From contig JAUVMS010000003.1 of assembly GCA_030600135.1 (NCBI GenBank), forward strand, positions 1 through 22,079: a stretch of 22,079 nt of DNA. Reading direction: 5' to 3'. Shown piece after piece: positions 15,432 through 22,079 of the stretch. This stretch comes from Hyphomicrobiales bacterium (GTDB taxonomy: Bacteria > Pseudomonadota > Alphaproteobacteria > Rhizobiales > JAUVMS01). The position numbers were made by a program, and so were the translations under genes. Below the pieces are notes generated by a model. The model did no database searches, was not told the origin of the DNA, and saw only the letters and a program-made list of their open reading frames with translations. Position 1 is the first letter of the stretch. Each line of letters starts with the position of its first letter.

Positions 15432-16291
15432 TTGAGCATTACGCCCACGCCAGCCACGCGATCAAGGGTGGCCGCGAATACCAAGAAGACAGCTGCCTGT
15501 TCGGGCTCGTCGGTCGGCAAATGCATAGCGACGAAGCTGTGGCCGGCGACGGCGCGCTGATTGCCGTGCTGGCCGACGGCATGGGTGGCCATGTTGGTGG
15601 CGCCGAGGCGAGCCGGATTGCCTGCCAGGCTTTTCAATCTCGTTTCGAGGCGTCGGAGGGAGCTTACCGAGACCGGCTAGGTTTGTCTCTCGATGCGGCG
15701 AACGCCGCAATAGGTGCAGGCGTTGCCAACGATCCGACGCTCGATGGAATGGGCTGTACTTTGATTGGCGTATTCTTCGACGCCGAGGGTGTCCAATGGG
15801 TCAGCGTCGGCGACTCGCCGCTCTATCTGTTCCGCGAGGGCGGGATCTTTCGCCTGAACGACGACCACTCGATGGCGCCATTGCTCGACGACCTGGCGAG
15901 CCGCGGCCTCATGGATCGGCGAGAGGCGCGCGAATCCCCGCGCCGACATCAGCTGCGCTCTGCCCTCACCGGGCGACCGGTCGAGCTCGTTGATCTGCCT
16001 GAAAACGGAGTGCTGCTCCAAGATGGCGACTGGGTCATTTTGGCGAGCGACGGACTCGACACATTAACGGATCGCGAACTCGAAGCCGTACTCGCCCAGC
16101 ATCGCTGCGCAACGCCGGAAGAAATGGCGCAGGCGCTGATCGCCGCGGTCGAGGCCGTCGGTGATCCGTTTCAGGACAACACCACGGTCATGGCGATAAA
16201 GGCAATTCCCTCCCCACTGTCATCAGGCGACGGAGAGAACGAGACACTGCGCACCGTCCCGCTCACCTGGCGAAATCGTCCTGGTTCATGA
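15428..16291 (+). CDS. PP2C-family Ser/Thr protein phosphatase
   Basis: A 287-residue metal-dependent phosphatase expected to remove phosphate from Ser/Thr on targets of the neighbouring kinase. The PP2C motifs appear in order: REYQED (16-21), LADGMGGHVGG (48-58, metal-binding Asp50), GCTLIG (109-114), VGDSPLYL (127-134), LASDGLDTL (205-213, Asp208) and DNTTVM (250-255, Asp250). No regulatory or membrane domain is seen, so it is cytosolic. The start ATG 15428 overlaps the FHA stop. An in-frame upstream start at 15401 lies inside the FHA gene and adds only 9 residues. The kinase-FHA-phosphatase trio recalls the PpkA-Fha-PppA set that controls type VI secretion, but no secretion gene is in the window. 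Confidence 0.93.
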   Translation: MIEHYAHASHAIKGGREYQEDSCLFGLVGRQMHSDEAVAGDGALIAVLADGMGGHVGGAEASRIACQAFQSRFEASEGAYRDRLGLSLDAANAAIGAGVANDPTLDGMGCTLIGVFFDAEGVQWVSVGDSPLYLFREGGIFRLNDDHSMAPLLDDLASRGLMDRREARESPRRHQLRSALTGRPVELVDLPENGVLLQDGDWVILASDGLDTLTDRELEAVLAQHRCATPEEMAQALIAAVEAVGDPFQDNTTVMAIKAIPSPLSSGDGENETLRTVPLTWRNRPGS

Positions 16292-16370
16292 GATTGCCCA
16301 CCGAATCAACTTTCGGGAGAGTTATGCGGGATCTGAGCGAGCAACCGAACGCGATAGACGGTCGCACCAA

Positions 16371-17297
16371 TCACTTTGAGGCATTGCCGCTCGACTGGCG
16401 AAGCTGATGCTCGAGCCAGGCAAAAACGGTGCGGACCTGGCCATTTGGCAATGCGTTTCGAGGCTCATAGAGAAAGATGCCATCCTCGAATTCGAAGCTG
16501 ATATCCAGCGGGCGGATCAGCGTGCCATCCTCGAGCAAGCGCTCGATGGAATGGCGCCACCCCAGCGCAACGCCCTGGCCGGAGATCGCGGCCTGCAACA
16601 GGACGGCGTAATTGTTGTATGTGCGCAGCGATGCAGCAGGGCCCAGTTCCTGGCCAAAGTGATCAAGCCAATCGTGCCAATCGATCCAGTGGTAGGCGTC
16701 GTCGCGCAGGCTGAGTAGAGCGCTGTCGGCGAGTTTGGCGAGATCGAGCCGGCCGCCGACGCGCTCCAGATAACTCGGGCTGCAAATTGGAAACACCTCC
16801 TCGCGCACACTAATGGAAGGGGTGAAAACGTTGGACGTGCGCGGGCTTGTTTGCAGGCCCAGGTCGAATGGTTCGGAAACGCGATCAAGCGTCTGATTGG
16901 ATGAGATCACGCGGACCGTAATATCCGGGTAGCGCTGCTCGAAGAGGGGCAGGCGCGGGACGAGCCAATAGGCCGCCAATGAAAGCTCGCAAAAGACCGT
17001 GACGCCGCGCTCCTCGCCACGCTGGCGTGCACCGAGCGTGGCGAGGGCCAACGACTTGAGACCGGCGGCGACCTGGTCGAAATAGCGTCGCCCATCCTCG
17101 GTCAAGATCACCGAGCGATGGCGCCGCTCAAAGAGCATTACGCCCAGGTTCGCTTCGAGCAGCTTGATCTGCCGGCTGACGGCTGCTTGCGTGACATTCA
17201 TTTCCTCGGCGGCAGCCGTAAAACTTTGCAGTCTCGCGGCCGCCTCGAAGTGCGTCAGCGTGGTCAGTGGCGGCAGCGCGTGTCGTAACTTTTCCAT
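16371..17297 (-). CDS. LysR family transcriptional regulator, GcvA-like
   Basis: A 308-residue LysR regulator. The N-terminal winged helix-turn-helix (about 9-67) starts LPPLTTLTHFEAAARLQSFT and contains NVTQAAVSRQIKLLE, the hallmark of the GcvA-like subgroup. A periplasmic-binding-protein-like effector domain (about 95-300) follows. The ATG at 17297 gives the standard family start. The gene diverges from the second MttB-like gene, so it most likely controls that gene and itself. A palindrome ATAAC-N5-GTTAT covers its own start codon. The effector may be the methylated substrate of the neighbour; this is inferred from the divergent layout alone. Confidence 0.92.
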   Translation of the reverse strand: MEKLRHALPPLTTLTHFEAAARLQSFTAAAEEMNVTQAAVSRQIKLLEANLGVMLFERRHRSVILTEDGRRYFDQVAAGLKSLALATLGARQRGEERGVTVFCELSLAAYWLVPRLPLFEQRYPDITVRVISSNQTLDRVSEPFDLGLQTSPRTSNVFTPSISVREEVFPICSPSYLERVGGRLDLAKLADSALLSLRDDAYHWIDWHDWLDHFGQELGPAASLRTYNNYAVLLQAAISGQGVALGWRHSIERLLEDGTLIRPLDISFEFEDGIFLYEPRNALPNGQVRTVFAWLEHQLRQSSGNASK

Positions 17298-17310
17298 AAC
17301 AATTGGTTAT
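17296..17310. promoter_or_regulatory. LysR-type T-N11-A palindrome over the regulator start codon
   Basis: ATAACAATTGGTTAT has perfect ATAAC/GTTAT arms around five bases and contains T-N11-A, the general LysR box. It overlaps the first two bases of the regulator start codon and lies about 205 bases from the divergent methyltransferase start. This position suits autorepression better than direct activation of the neighbour. Confidence 0.45.
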
Positions 17311-17515
17311 GTGAACGAAAAAGAACTCGTTTGTACAGCCTAACGAAATTGGCCATCATGCCCAATCAGAAATGATTCAAGTTGGATTACGTTGACGGGC
17401 GATCATCCAATTTCAGTGATGCTGACGCCGCGTGACCACTTCATGGCGCTTACGGGTTTGCTAGCAATCGGCGAACGAATGCATGCTCCCCACTGATTAG
17501 CCGAGGAAAGACATC

Positions 17516-19087
17516 ATGACAGAGGCGAGATCAGTCGACAGTGGACGCAGACGTCGCAGCGGCGGGCGCGAGGCGCGGCGCGAGCTGAGATCGCAGCCCC
17601 TGACGCGTGACGCAGCGCCGGTGCGCGGCGGGCTTGCCGGCGGGCAATTTCGCGCGCTCGACGATGCGGCAATGGCAAAGATCAATGGAGCGGTCCTGCA
17701 AATCCTCGAGGAAATCGGCTTTGCCGACCCCATTCCCAGCTGCGTCGAGGCGTGCACCGGCGCAGGAGCCATCTATGAGGAGGGGCGCCTCAAGTTCCCG
17801 CGCGCGCTCGTCGAAGACGTGATTGCCAACGCTGCCCGGCACTTCGTGTTGCATGGGCAAGACCCCATCCACAATATCGAGCCGCGCGGACAAAAAGTCT
17901 ACTACGGCACGGCTGGCGCGGCGGTGCATTTGGTCGATCTCGAAACTCGGACTTATCGGGAGTCCTATCTCAAGGATATCTATGACGCGGCGCGGGTCGC
18001 TGAACAGATGGATAACATCCACTTCTTCCAACGACCCATGGTGGCCCGCGACATGGAAGATCCTCGCGATCTCGACCTCAACACGGTCTACGCCTTGGCC
18101 TCCGGCACGACCAAACACTTGGGCGCCAGCTTCACGCTGGCGGAGTACGTCGACGAGACGCTGCAAATGCTGCATCTCATGGCCGGTGGCGAGGACAAAT
18201 GGCGGGCGCGGCCATTCCTGTCGCAATCGAACTGCTTTGTCGTGCCGCCGCTCAAATTTGCCGAGGATGCGTGCGGCTGTCTCGAGGCGGCGGTCAGGGG
18301 TGGGATGCCCGTTCTGCTGTTGTCGGCGGGCCAGGCCGGGGCGACGGCGCCCGCGGCCATCGCCGGCGCGGTGGTGCAGGCCGTTGCCGAAGTGCTGGGC
18401 GGGCTCTGCTATGTGAATGCATTGAAACCGGGCCATCCGGCAATCTTCGGGACCTGGCCGTTCGTCTCCGATTTGCGCACCGGTGCCATGTCCGGTGGCT
18501 CGGGGGAACAGGCGTTGCTGACATCGGCGTGTGGGCAGATGGCGCAATTCTACGACCTGCCCGGGGCGTCGGCGGCTGGTATGGCCGATTCGAAACTGCC
18601 TGATGTGCAAGCGGGTTACGAGAAAGGCATCACCAATGTGATGGCCGGGCTTGCTGGGCTCAACATGGTCTATGAATCGGCCGGAATGCACGCCTCGCTG
18701 CTCGGCTTTTGCCTCGAAAGTCTCATCATCGACAACGACATGCTGGGGCAATGCTTGAGGTGCGTGCGCGGCATCGAGGTGAGCGACGATGCCTTGTCGA
18801 TCGAGAGCATACGCCAGGTTTGCCTGGAAGGCCCTGGCCACTACCTGGGCCACGACCAGACGCTCTCGCTGATGCAGACCGAGTATGTCTATCCTGCCAT
18901 CGGCAACCGCATGAGCCCGAAGGAGTGGAACGAGGCGGGCAAGCCCGATATTGTCGAGACCGCCATCGCCAAGAAGCAGGAACTGCTCAAGAACTTTTAT
19001 CCGAGGCATATTCCGAATTCTGTCGATGCAAAAGTTCGCCAAGGCTTCGGCATCAGATTGCCGCGGAGCGACATGACAGCCTCGTAA
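17516..19087 (+). CDS. Trimethylamine methyltransferase (MttB) family protein, non-pyrrolysine, copy 2
   Basis: A 523-residue member of the same superfamily as the gene at 5423, but clearly diverged from it. Recognisable parts are LQILEEIGFAD near the N terminus, the central GTWPFVSDLRTGAMSGGSGE, LPDVQAGYEKGITNVMAGLAG, and SLIIDNDMLGQCLRCVRGIEV towards the C terminus. The open frame has no TAG, so it lacks pyrrolysine. The N terminus is again Arg-rich. ATG 17516 has GAGGAAAG 5 bases upstream. It diverges from a GcvA-like regulator, whereas copy 1 is coupled to a TetR gene, so the two are probably induced by different compounds. The expected role is demethylation of a quaternary or tertiary amine to an unidentified corrinoid or other acceptor; no acceptor gene is nearby. 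Confidence 0.9.
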   Translation: MTEARSVDSGRRRRSGGREARRELRSQPLTRDAAPVRGGLAGGQFRALDDAAMAKINGAVLQILEEIGFADPIPSCVEACTGAGAIYEEGRLKFPRALVEDVIANAARHFVLHGQDPIHNIEPRGQKVYYGTAGAAVHLVDLETRTYRESYLKDIYDAARVAEQMDNIHFFQRPMVARDMEDPRDLDLNTVYALASGTTKHLGASFTLAEYVDETLQMLHLMAGGEDKWRARPFLSQSNCFVVPPLKFAEDACGCLEAAVRGGMPVLLLSAGQAGATAPAAIAGAVVQAVAEVLGGLCYVNALKPGHPAIFGTWPFVSDLRTGAMSGGSGEQALLTSACGQMAQFYDLPGASAAGMADSKLPDVQAGYEKGITNVMAGLAGLNMVYESAGMHASLLGFCLESLIIDNDMLGQCLRCVRGIEVSDDALSIESIRQVCLEGPGHYLGHDQTLSLMQTEYVYPAIGNRMSPKEWNEAGKPDIVETAIAKKQELLKNFYPRHIPNSVDAKVRQGFGIRLPRSDMTAS

Positions 19088-19125
19088 GTGCCGTAGGCTA
19101 TTCGGCGCCCCGCCTAGCACGGCAC
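19088..19125. other. Hairpin-forming inverted repeat between convergent genes
   Basis: GTGCCG (19088-19093) pairs with CGGCAC (19120-19125), and the inner TAGGC (19094-19098) with GCCTA (19112-19116) after a 3-base bulge. It starts right after the MttB-like stop codon, between two convergent genes. It is followed by six As rather than Ts on the plus strand and has no T run on the minus side, so it is not a classical terminator, though it could still aid termination or protect the 3' end. Confidence 0.4.
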
Positions 19126-19158
19126 AAAAAACGTGCAAAATCCGTGTTCCAAGTGGCG

Positions 19159-20037
19159 CTAATAGCCCAGCACAACGCCCCCGGCATCGATACTGCGATC
19201 GGGGAGTGAAATTCGCATCAAATCCTCTGCGATAATAACCGGGCCCTTGTAGTGCGGGCGAAGATCGGCCAGTAGTTGCTGCTTGTCGAACAGCGGGGGA
19301 ACGAAATGCGTGAGCGCCAGCGCCTTAGCGTCAGCGCGGGCCGCAATCTTTGCGACTTCGTCAACGCCGGTGTGATAGCTGGCGATCGCGCCGATGGTCT
19401 CGGCGGAGCGCTTGGCCCCCTCGGGCAACATATGGCGATGGACGAAGACCTCATGGAGCAGCAGGTCGGCGCCACGAGCGGCCTCGACAATGGCCTCGCA
19501 TGGTGCGGTGTCGCCGCTGAAAACGAGGCGGGCATCGTCGGTCTCGAAGGTGAAACCGAATGCCGGATTGATCGGGCCATGGTCTACCAGGATGGCGCTG
19601 ACCGTGAGACTGCCAGCCTTCAGAACCGACCCCTCGCTGAGCGGGCGCGGGTCAACTTCGAGCCCCGCCGTTTCCCCGCCCCGTTGCTCGAAGGCGATGC
19701 GCAGCTCGCGCTCATCCTTCCAGGCCGACATCTGCGCCGCCATGTGACGGTGCACTGTGTCTGGCGCATAAACGATCCAAGGACGATTGCGGCCCTGATG
19801 CCAGCTCGAGACAATCAGCTGGTAGAAATCGACAAGGTGGTCGGAATGGTAATGGGTGATGAGCAGGGCATCGATGTCCGCGCCGCTCGAGCCAGTCGCG
19901 ACCAGCTGTTGGGTGACGCCAGAGCCGCAATCAACGAGCAACGTCTGGCCGCCCGCCTCGATCAGCTGTGCCGGACCGTGCCGTTCGGGATGGGCGACCG
20001 GGCAGCCGGTACCCAGAAGTGTGATACGAATGCTCAT
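19159..20037 (-). CDS. MBL-fold metal-dependent hydrolase, ribonuclease Z/arylsulfatase-like group
   Basis: A 292-residue metallo-beta-lactamase-fold hydrolase. The metal motif HxHxDH is THYHSDHL (His62, His64, Asp66, His67). Further ligands are Asp in LVFSGDTAP and His in LALTHFVPP. The start MSIRITLLGTGCPVAHP and LLVDCGSG (34-41) match the RNase Z-like branch, which also contains arylsulfatases and phosphodiesterases. At 292 residues it is shorter than long-form RNase Z, and the exosite arm is not obvious, so a tRNA role is uncertain. The open frame continues upstream to 20790 antisense to other genes, but ATG 20037 gives the correct domain start. It diverges from the acetyltransferase gene with 48 bases between them, so the two may share a control region. 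Confidence 0.9.
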   Translation of the reverse strand: MSIRITLLGTGCPVAHPERHGPAQLIEAGGQTLLVDCGSGVTQQLVATGSSGADIDALLITHYHSDHLVDFYQLIVSSWHQGRNRPWIVYAPDTVHRHMAAQMSAWKDERELRIAFEQRGGETAGLEVDPRPLSEGSVLKAGSLTVSAILVDHGPINPAFGFTFETDDARLVFSGDTAPCEAIVEAARGADLLLHEVFVHRHMLPEGAKRSAETIGAIASYHTGVDEVAKIAARADAKALALTHFVPPLFDKQQLLADLRPHYKGPVIIAEDLMRISLPDRSIDAGGVVLGY

Positions 20038-20085
20038 CGGCCTTTTTCGTTGCCATGACCCAATCCGAGAGTGCACGAATAAACC

Positions 20086-20565
20086 ATGACTGAAAAGCAA
20101 TACGATATTCGAGCCGCAATGGCCGATGATGCCGATGCTGTGCGTCGATGCGCGGAACAAGCCTACGCTATGTACGTTGCCCGCATAGGCAAGAAACCGG
20201 CGCCGATGATCGCCGACTTTGCCGGACAGATTGCGAAAGGTCTCGTGCACGTGGTCGAGTGCGCCGGCGATGTGGCAGGCTTTATCGTGCATTTCGCAAA
20301 CGACGATCACTACTTCATCGAGAACGTTGCGCTCCGCCCCGAGCATCAGGGCCACGGTCTCGGCCGAAGATTGCTGCGGTTTGCCGAAGCAGAGGCACAA
20401 CGACAAGGCTTTGGGCGAGTCGAGCTGTATACCAACGCGGCCATGACGGAGAATCTCGAGTTCTATCCGAGGCTCGGCTATGTGGAGTTCGAGCGCCGAC
20501 ATGAGGCGGGCTTTTCTCGGGTCTACTTTCGCAAGGAGCTTGCGCCAATTGCGCCGTCCCATTGA
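20086..20565 (+). CDS. GNAT family N-acetyltransferase
   Basis: A 159-residue acetyltransferase. The acetyl-CoA loop is HQGHGLGRRLLRFAE, preceded by ENVALRPE, a textbook GNAT core. The end of the domain is TENLEFYPRLGYVEFERR. There is no close resemblance to the GNAT protein at 3264 beyond the fold. The start at 20086 gives the normal N-terminal strand (YDIRAAMADDADAV). No strong ribosome site is visible, which may mean low expression. It diverges from the MBL hydrolase; 151 bases without a supported gene separate it from the SDR gene downstream. The substrate is unknown; small amines or peptides are typical. Confidence 0.9.
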   Translation: MTEKQYDIRAAMADDADAVRRCAEQAYAMYVARIGKKPAPMIADFAGQIAKGLVHVVECAGDVAGFIVHFANDDHYFIENVALRPEHQGHGLGRRLLRFAEAEAQRQGFGRVELYTNAAMTENLEFYPRLGYVEFERRHEAGFSRVYFRKELAPIAPSH

Positions 20566-20716
20566 CGGCCCCAGGCCAGCATCACGGCGAATGATCGAGC
20601 AAAAGCTTGCATGAGTGCGCGGCTGATGCCGGATGCGAGATCGTTGGGGCGACAAGGTGCTGGCCCCACCAGCAGCAGCAAGTCGGGACAATGCATAAGA
20701 CAGTGAGGCAAGGCCG

Positions 20717-21490
20717 GTGGATACATCACTGAGCGGGCGCCGTGCGGTGGTGACCGCAGCGGCTGGCGGTGCCGGCCTGGTTATCGCCAATTGCCTGGCC
20801 GAGGAGGGAGCAGAAGTCTTCGTGTGCGATGTAGACGAGGGCGCGCTAGCGGTGCTGCCGGCGAAACTTCAGGGCAGCAAGGTCGACGTCGGCGATCCTG
20901 AGGCCGTCGATCATTGGCTCGAACCCATTGTCGCCGACGGTGTCGACATCCTCGTTAATAATGCCGGCATCGCAGGTCCCACCAGCGCAGTCGAGGATAT
21001 ATCGACCGCGGATTGGCGCGCCTGCATGGATGTCGGGCTCGACGGTCATTTCCATTGCACACGTCGGGTTGCTCCAGCGATGAAGACGGCTCGCTCCGGG
21101 GCCATCGTCAACATTTCCTCCACCGCCGGGTTGATGGGGCTGCCCAACCGAACGCCTTACGTGGCGGCGAAATTTGGGGTCATCGGCTTTACGAAGGCGC
21201 TCGCCATGGAACTCGGCCGCTACGGCATCCGCGTCAATACAATCGCGCCCGGATCAATCGTCGGCGAACGAATGGAGCGGGTCATTGCCGCCCATGCCGA
21301 AGCAGACGGCATTTCGAGTGAGCGGGTCCGCGCCATGTACAAGCAAGGGGTCTCCATGGCGACATTTATCGAACCTCAGGAAATTGCCGACATGGTCGTA
21401 TTTTTGTGCTCCGAACGGGGCCGCCACATCACCGGTCAGGTGATCGCGGTCGACGGCGGCACGGAGACGCTTTATCCTCGATCTGTATGA
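20717..21490 (+). CDS. Short-chain dehydrogenase/reductase (SDR)
   Basis: A 257-residue classical SDR oxidoreductase using NAD(P)H. It has NNAG (81-84), catalytic Ser135 in NISSTAG, and Tyr148 and Lys152 in YVAAK. IAPGSI and the C-terminal GQVIAVDGG also fit. Two departures: the cofactor loop reads TAAAGGAG (13-20) rather than TGxxxGxG, so its first glycine is Ala, and the asparagine of the catalytic tetrad appears to be Gly107 in MDVGLDGHF. Start is GTG 20717, with AGGCAAGG just upstream; no ATG is available near the domain start. It is probably transcribed alone or with the acetyltransferase upstream. The substrate is not determined. Confidence 0.9.
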   Translation: MDTSLSGRRAVVTAAAGGAGLVIANCLAEEGAEVFVCDVDEGALAVLPAKLQGSKVDVGDPEAVDHWLEPIVADGVDILVNNAGIAGPTSAVEDISTADWRACMDVGLDGHFHCTRRVAPAMKTARSGAIVNISSTAGLMGLPNRTPYVAAKFGVIGFTKALAMELGRYGIRVNTIAPGSIVGERMERVIAAHAEADGISSERVRAMYKQGVSMATFIEPQEIADMVVFLCSERGRHITGQVIAVDGGTETLYPRSV

Positions 21491-21617
21491 ATTAATCATT
21501 TGTTTTTAATATATAAAATAGGCAATATTAAACCTGGGTCACCCCACAGGTCACCAATTTTTGGCGGGTCACCAAGCCCCCAAACCCCAGAACCGGCCAA
21601 ACCTTCCCCCAACACTC
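21491..21617. other. AT-rich tract and junction between SDR gene and mobile-type remnant
   Basis: Directly after the SDR stop is a tract of about 40 bases that is almost all A and T (21491-21530). It then changes sharply to C-rich sequence containing three GGTCACC repeats. No gene is seen. The abrupt composition change suggests the edge of an inserted and decayed segment, but no target duplication or terminal repeat can be proven within the window. Confidence 0.4.
21537..21573 (+). repeat. Three direct copies of GGTCACC
   Basis: Identical heptamers lie at 21537-21543, 21549-21555 and 21567-21573, spaced 12 and 18 bases start to start. Two are preceded by an extra G (GGGTCACC). They lie between the SDR gene and the TOPRIM remnant. 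They could be protein-binding repeats of a former mobile element or phage, or a chromosomal repeat family. Confidence 0.55.
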
Positions 21618-22079
21618 AGTAGGGTCGAGCAAGTGACGCGGAACTATTGCGCGCCCCTGTTGGTTTGTCGCGGCTTCGCGTCACTCAGCTACATCCACAA
21701 GGTGGCGCAATGGATCGAGGAGTAGGACGTCTTCACGCACATCGTCTACTTCGGGGATCACGATCCAAGTGGCGTTCTGATCGATCCGGCGATCGAGCGC
21801 CGCCTCGAAGAGCTGCTGCCCGACAACGAGTTCGAGGTACGCAGGGTTGGGCTCACGCCAGCCATGATCAAAGAGTACGGGCTGGAAGGTAGTCTGCGTT
21901 CGGTCGATGACCTGCCAGAGAAGATAGACAACCGGCATCTCAAACAGTGGATCGAGCGCTATGGCGAGGGCCACAAGGCCTGTGAGTTGGACGCCCTGCC
22001 GGTGAAGGTGCTGCGCGGATTGATTGAGGACGAGAAAAGACATCAAGGCCACCGAAGAGGCACAGGAGCGGGACATACA
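21618..22079 (+). pseudogene. TOPRIM-domain protein remnant (topoisomerase VI-A/Spo11-like), stop and frameshift, cut by window edge
   Basis: Translation in one frame gives a recognisable TOPRIM-type protein fragment: SRVEQVTRNYCAPLLVCRGF, then YFGDHDPSGVLID with the DxD metal motif, later SVDDLPEKIDNRHLKQW, and ELDALPVKVLRGLIEDE. Similar proteins occur in phages and mobile regions of many bacteria; this is recall, not a search. Three lesions are visible. The N-terminal part is missing, with no start upstream of 21618. A TAG stop interrupts the frame at 21723-21725 in the sequence WIEE-stop-DVFTHI. Near the A run at 22035-22038 the frame slips by one base, after which the other frame reads KDIKATEEAQERDI. 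The gene is therefore dead. It runs past the right edge. Confidence 0.7.

Noticed and set aside
11356..16291. Calling the kinase-FHA-phosphatase set a type VI secretion regulatory locus
   Set aside because: No secretion component is present in the window; the resemblance is limited to the three enzyme types.
17531..19138. A 535-codon open frame on the minus strand across the second MttB-like gene
   Set aside because: It is antisense to a clear family member with a good ribosome site. Its translation is rich in His, Arg and Gln without domain features, typical of a shadow frame in GC-rich DNA.
20038..20790. A 251-codon N-terminal extension of the MBL hydrolase frame
   Set aside because: It runs antisense through the GNAT gene and into the SDR start. 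The MBL domain begins normally at ATG 20037.
21723..21725. TAG in the TOPRIM remnant as a pyrrolysine codon, given MttB homologues in the window
   Set aside because: The MttB homologues lack TAG, no pyl genes are present, and the remnant also has a frameshift and a missing N terminus. A Leu codon (TTG) to TAG change is simpler.

Overview
The window looks like a chromosomal segment of a GC-rich alphaproteobacterium. Protein types such as a DUF3422 protein, a GcvA-like LysR regulator, paired MttB-superfamily methyltransferases and a kinase starting MENLLALPTG fit that group, but no rRNA or other taxonomic marker is present, so this is inference. No tRNA, rRNA or CRISPR array was seen. Almost all DNA is metabolic or regulatory coding sequence, apart from a decayed mobile-type fragment at the right edge.

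Left part (1-6991): a truncated aldehyde dehydrogenase gene on the minus strand diverges from a plus-strand cluster of a 3-hydroxyisobutyrate-dehydrogenase-like enzyme, an Fe(II)/2-oxoglutarate oxygenase resembling the BesD/HalD group, and a GNAT acetyltransferase that overlaps the oxygenase gene. A small secreted TPR protein with its own terminator follows. Next is a TetR regulator, preceded by a strong dyad, whose stop codon overlaps the start of a trimethylamine-methyltransferase-family (MttB-like) gene. 

Middle (7031-11292): a DUF3422 membrane protein gene on the minus strand is interrupted by one in-frame TAA, with intact coding sequence on both sides. Upstream of it lies a crotonase-family gene. 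After an AT-rich intergenic stretch comes a secreted sulfatase with a formylglycine motif (CTAGR) and a terminator.

Signalling module (11356-16291): a transmembrane Ser/Thr kinase with seven C-terminal WD40 repeats diverges from an FHA-domain protein that is translationally coupled to a PP2C phosphatase. Kinase, phosphothreonine reader and phosphatase together look like a self-contained phospho-signalling cassette.

Right part (16371-22079): a GcvA-like LysR regulator with a T-N11-A palindrome over its start codon diverges from a second MttB-like gene. Then come an MBL-fold hydrolase divergent from a GNAT acetyltransferase, and an SDR oxidoreductase. The last 600 bases hold an AT-rich tract, three GGTCACC direct repeats and a TOPRIM-domain pseudogene with a nonsense codon and a frameshift.

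Taken together, the enzymes (two MttB homologues, aldehyde dehydrogenase, HIBADH-like dehydrogenase, 2OG oxygenase, crotonase, sulfatase, SDR) suggest scavenging of methylated amines, amino-acid derivatives and sulfated organics under local TetR and LysR control. Neither MttB homologue contains an in-frame TAG and no corrinoid protein is encoded nearby, so they are non-pyrrolysine members of unknown substrate.
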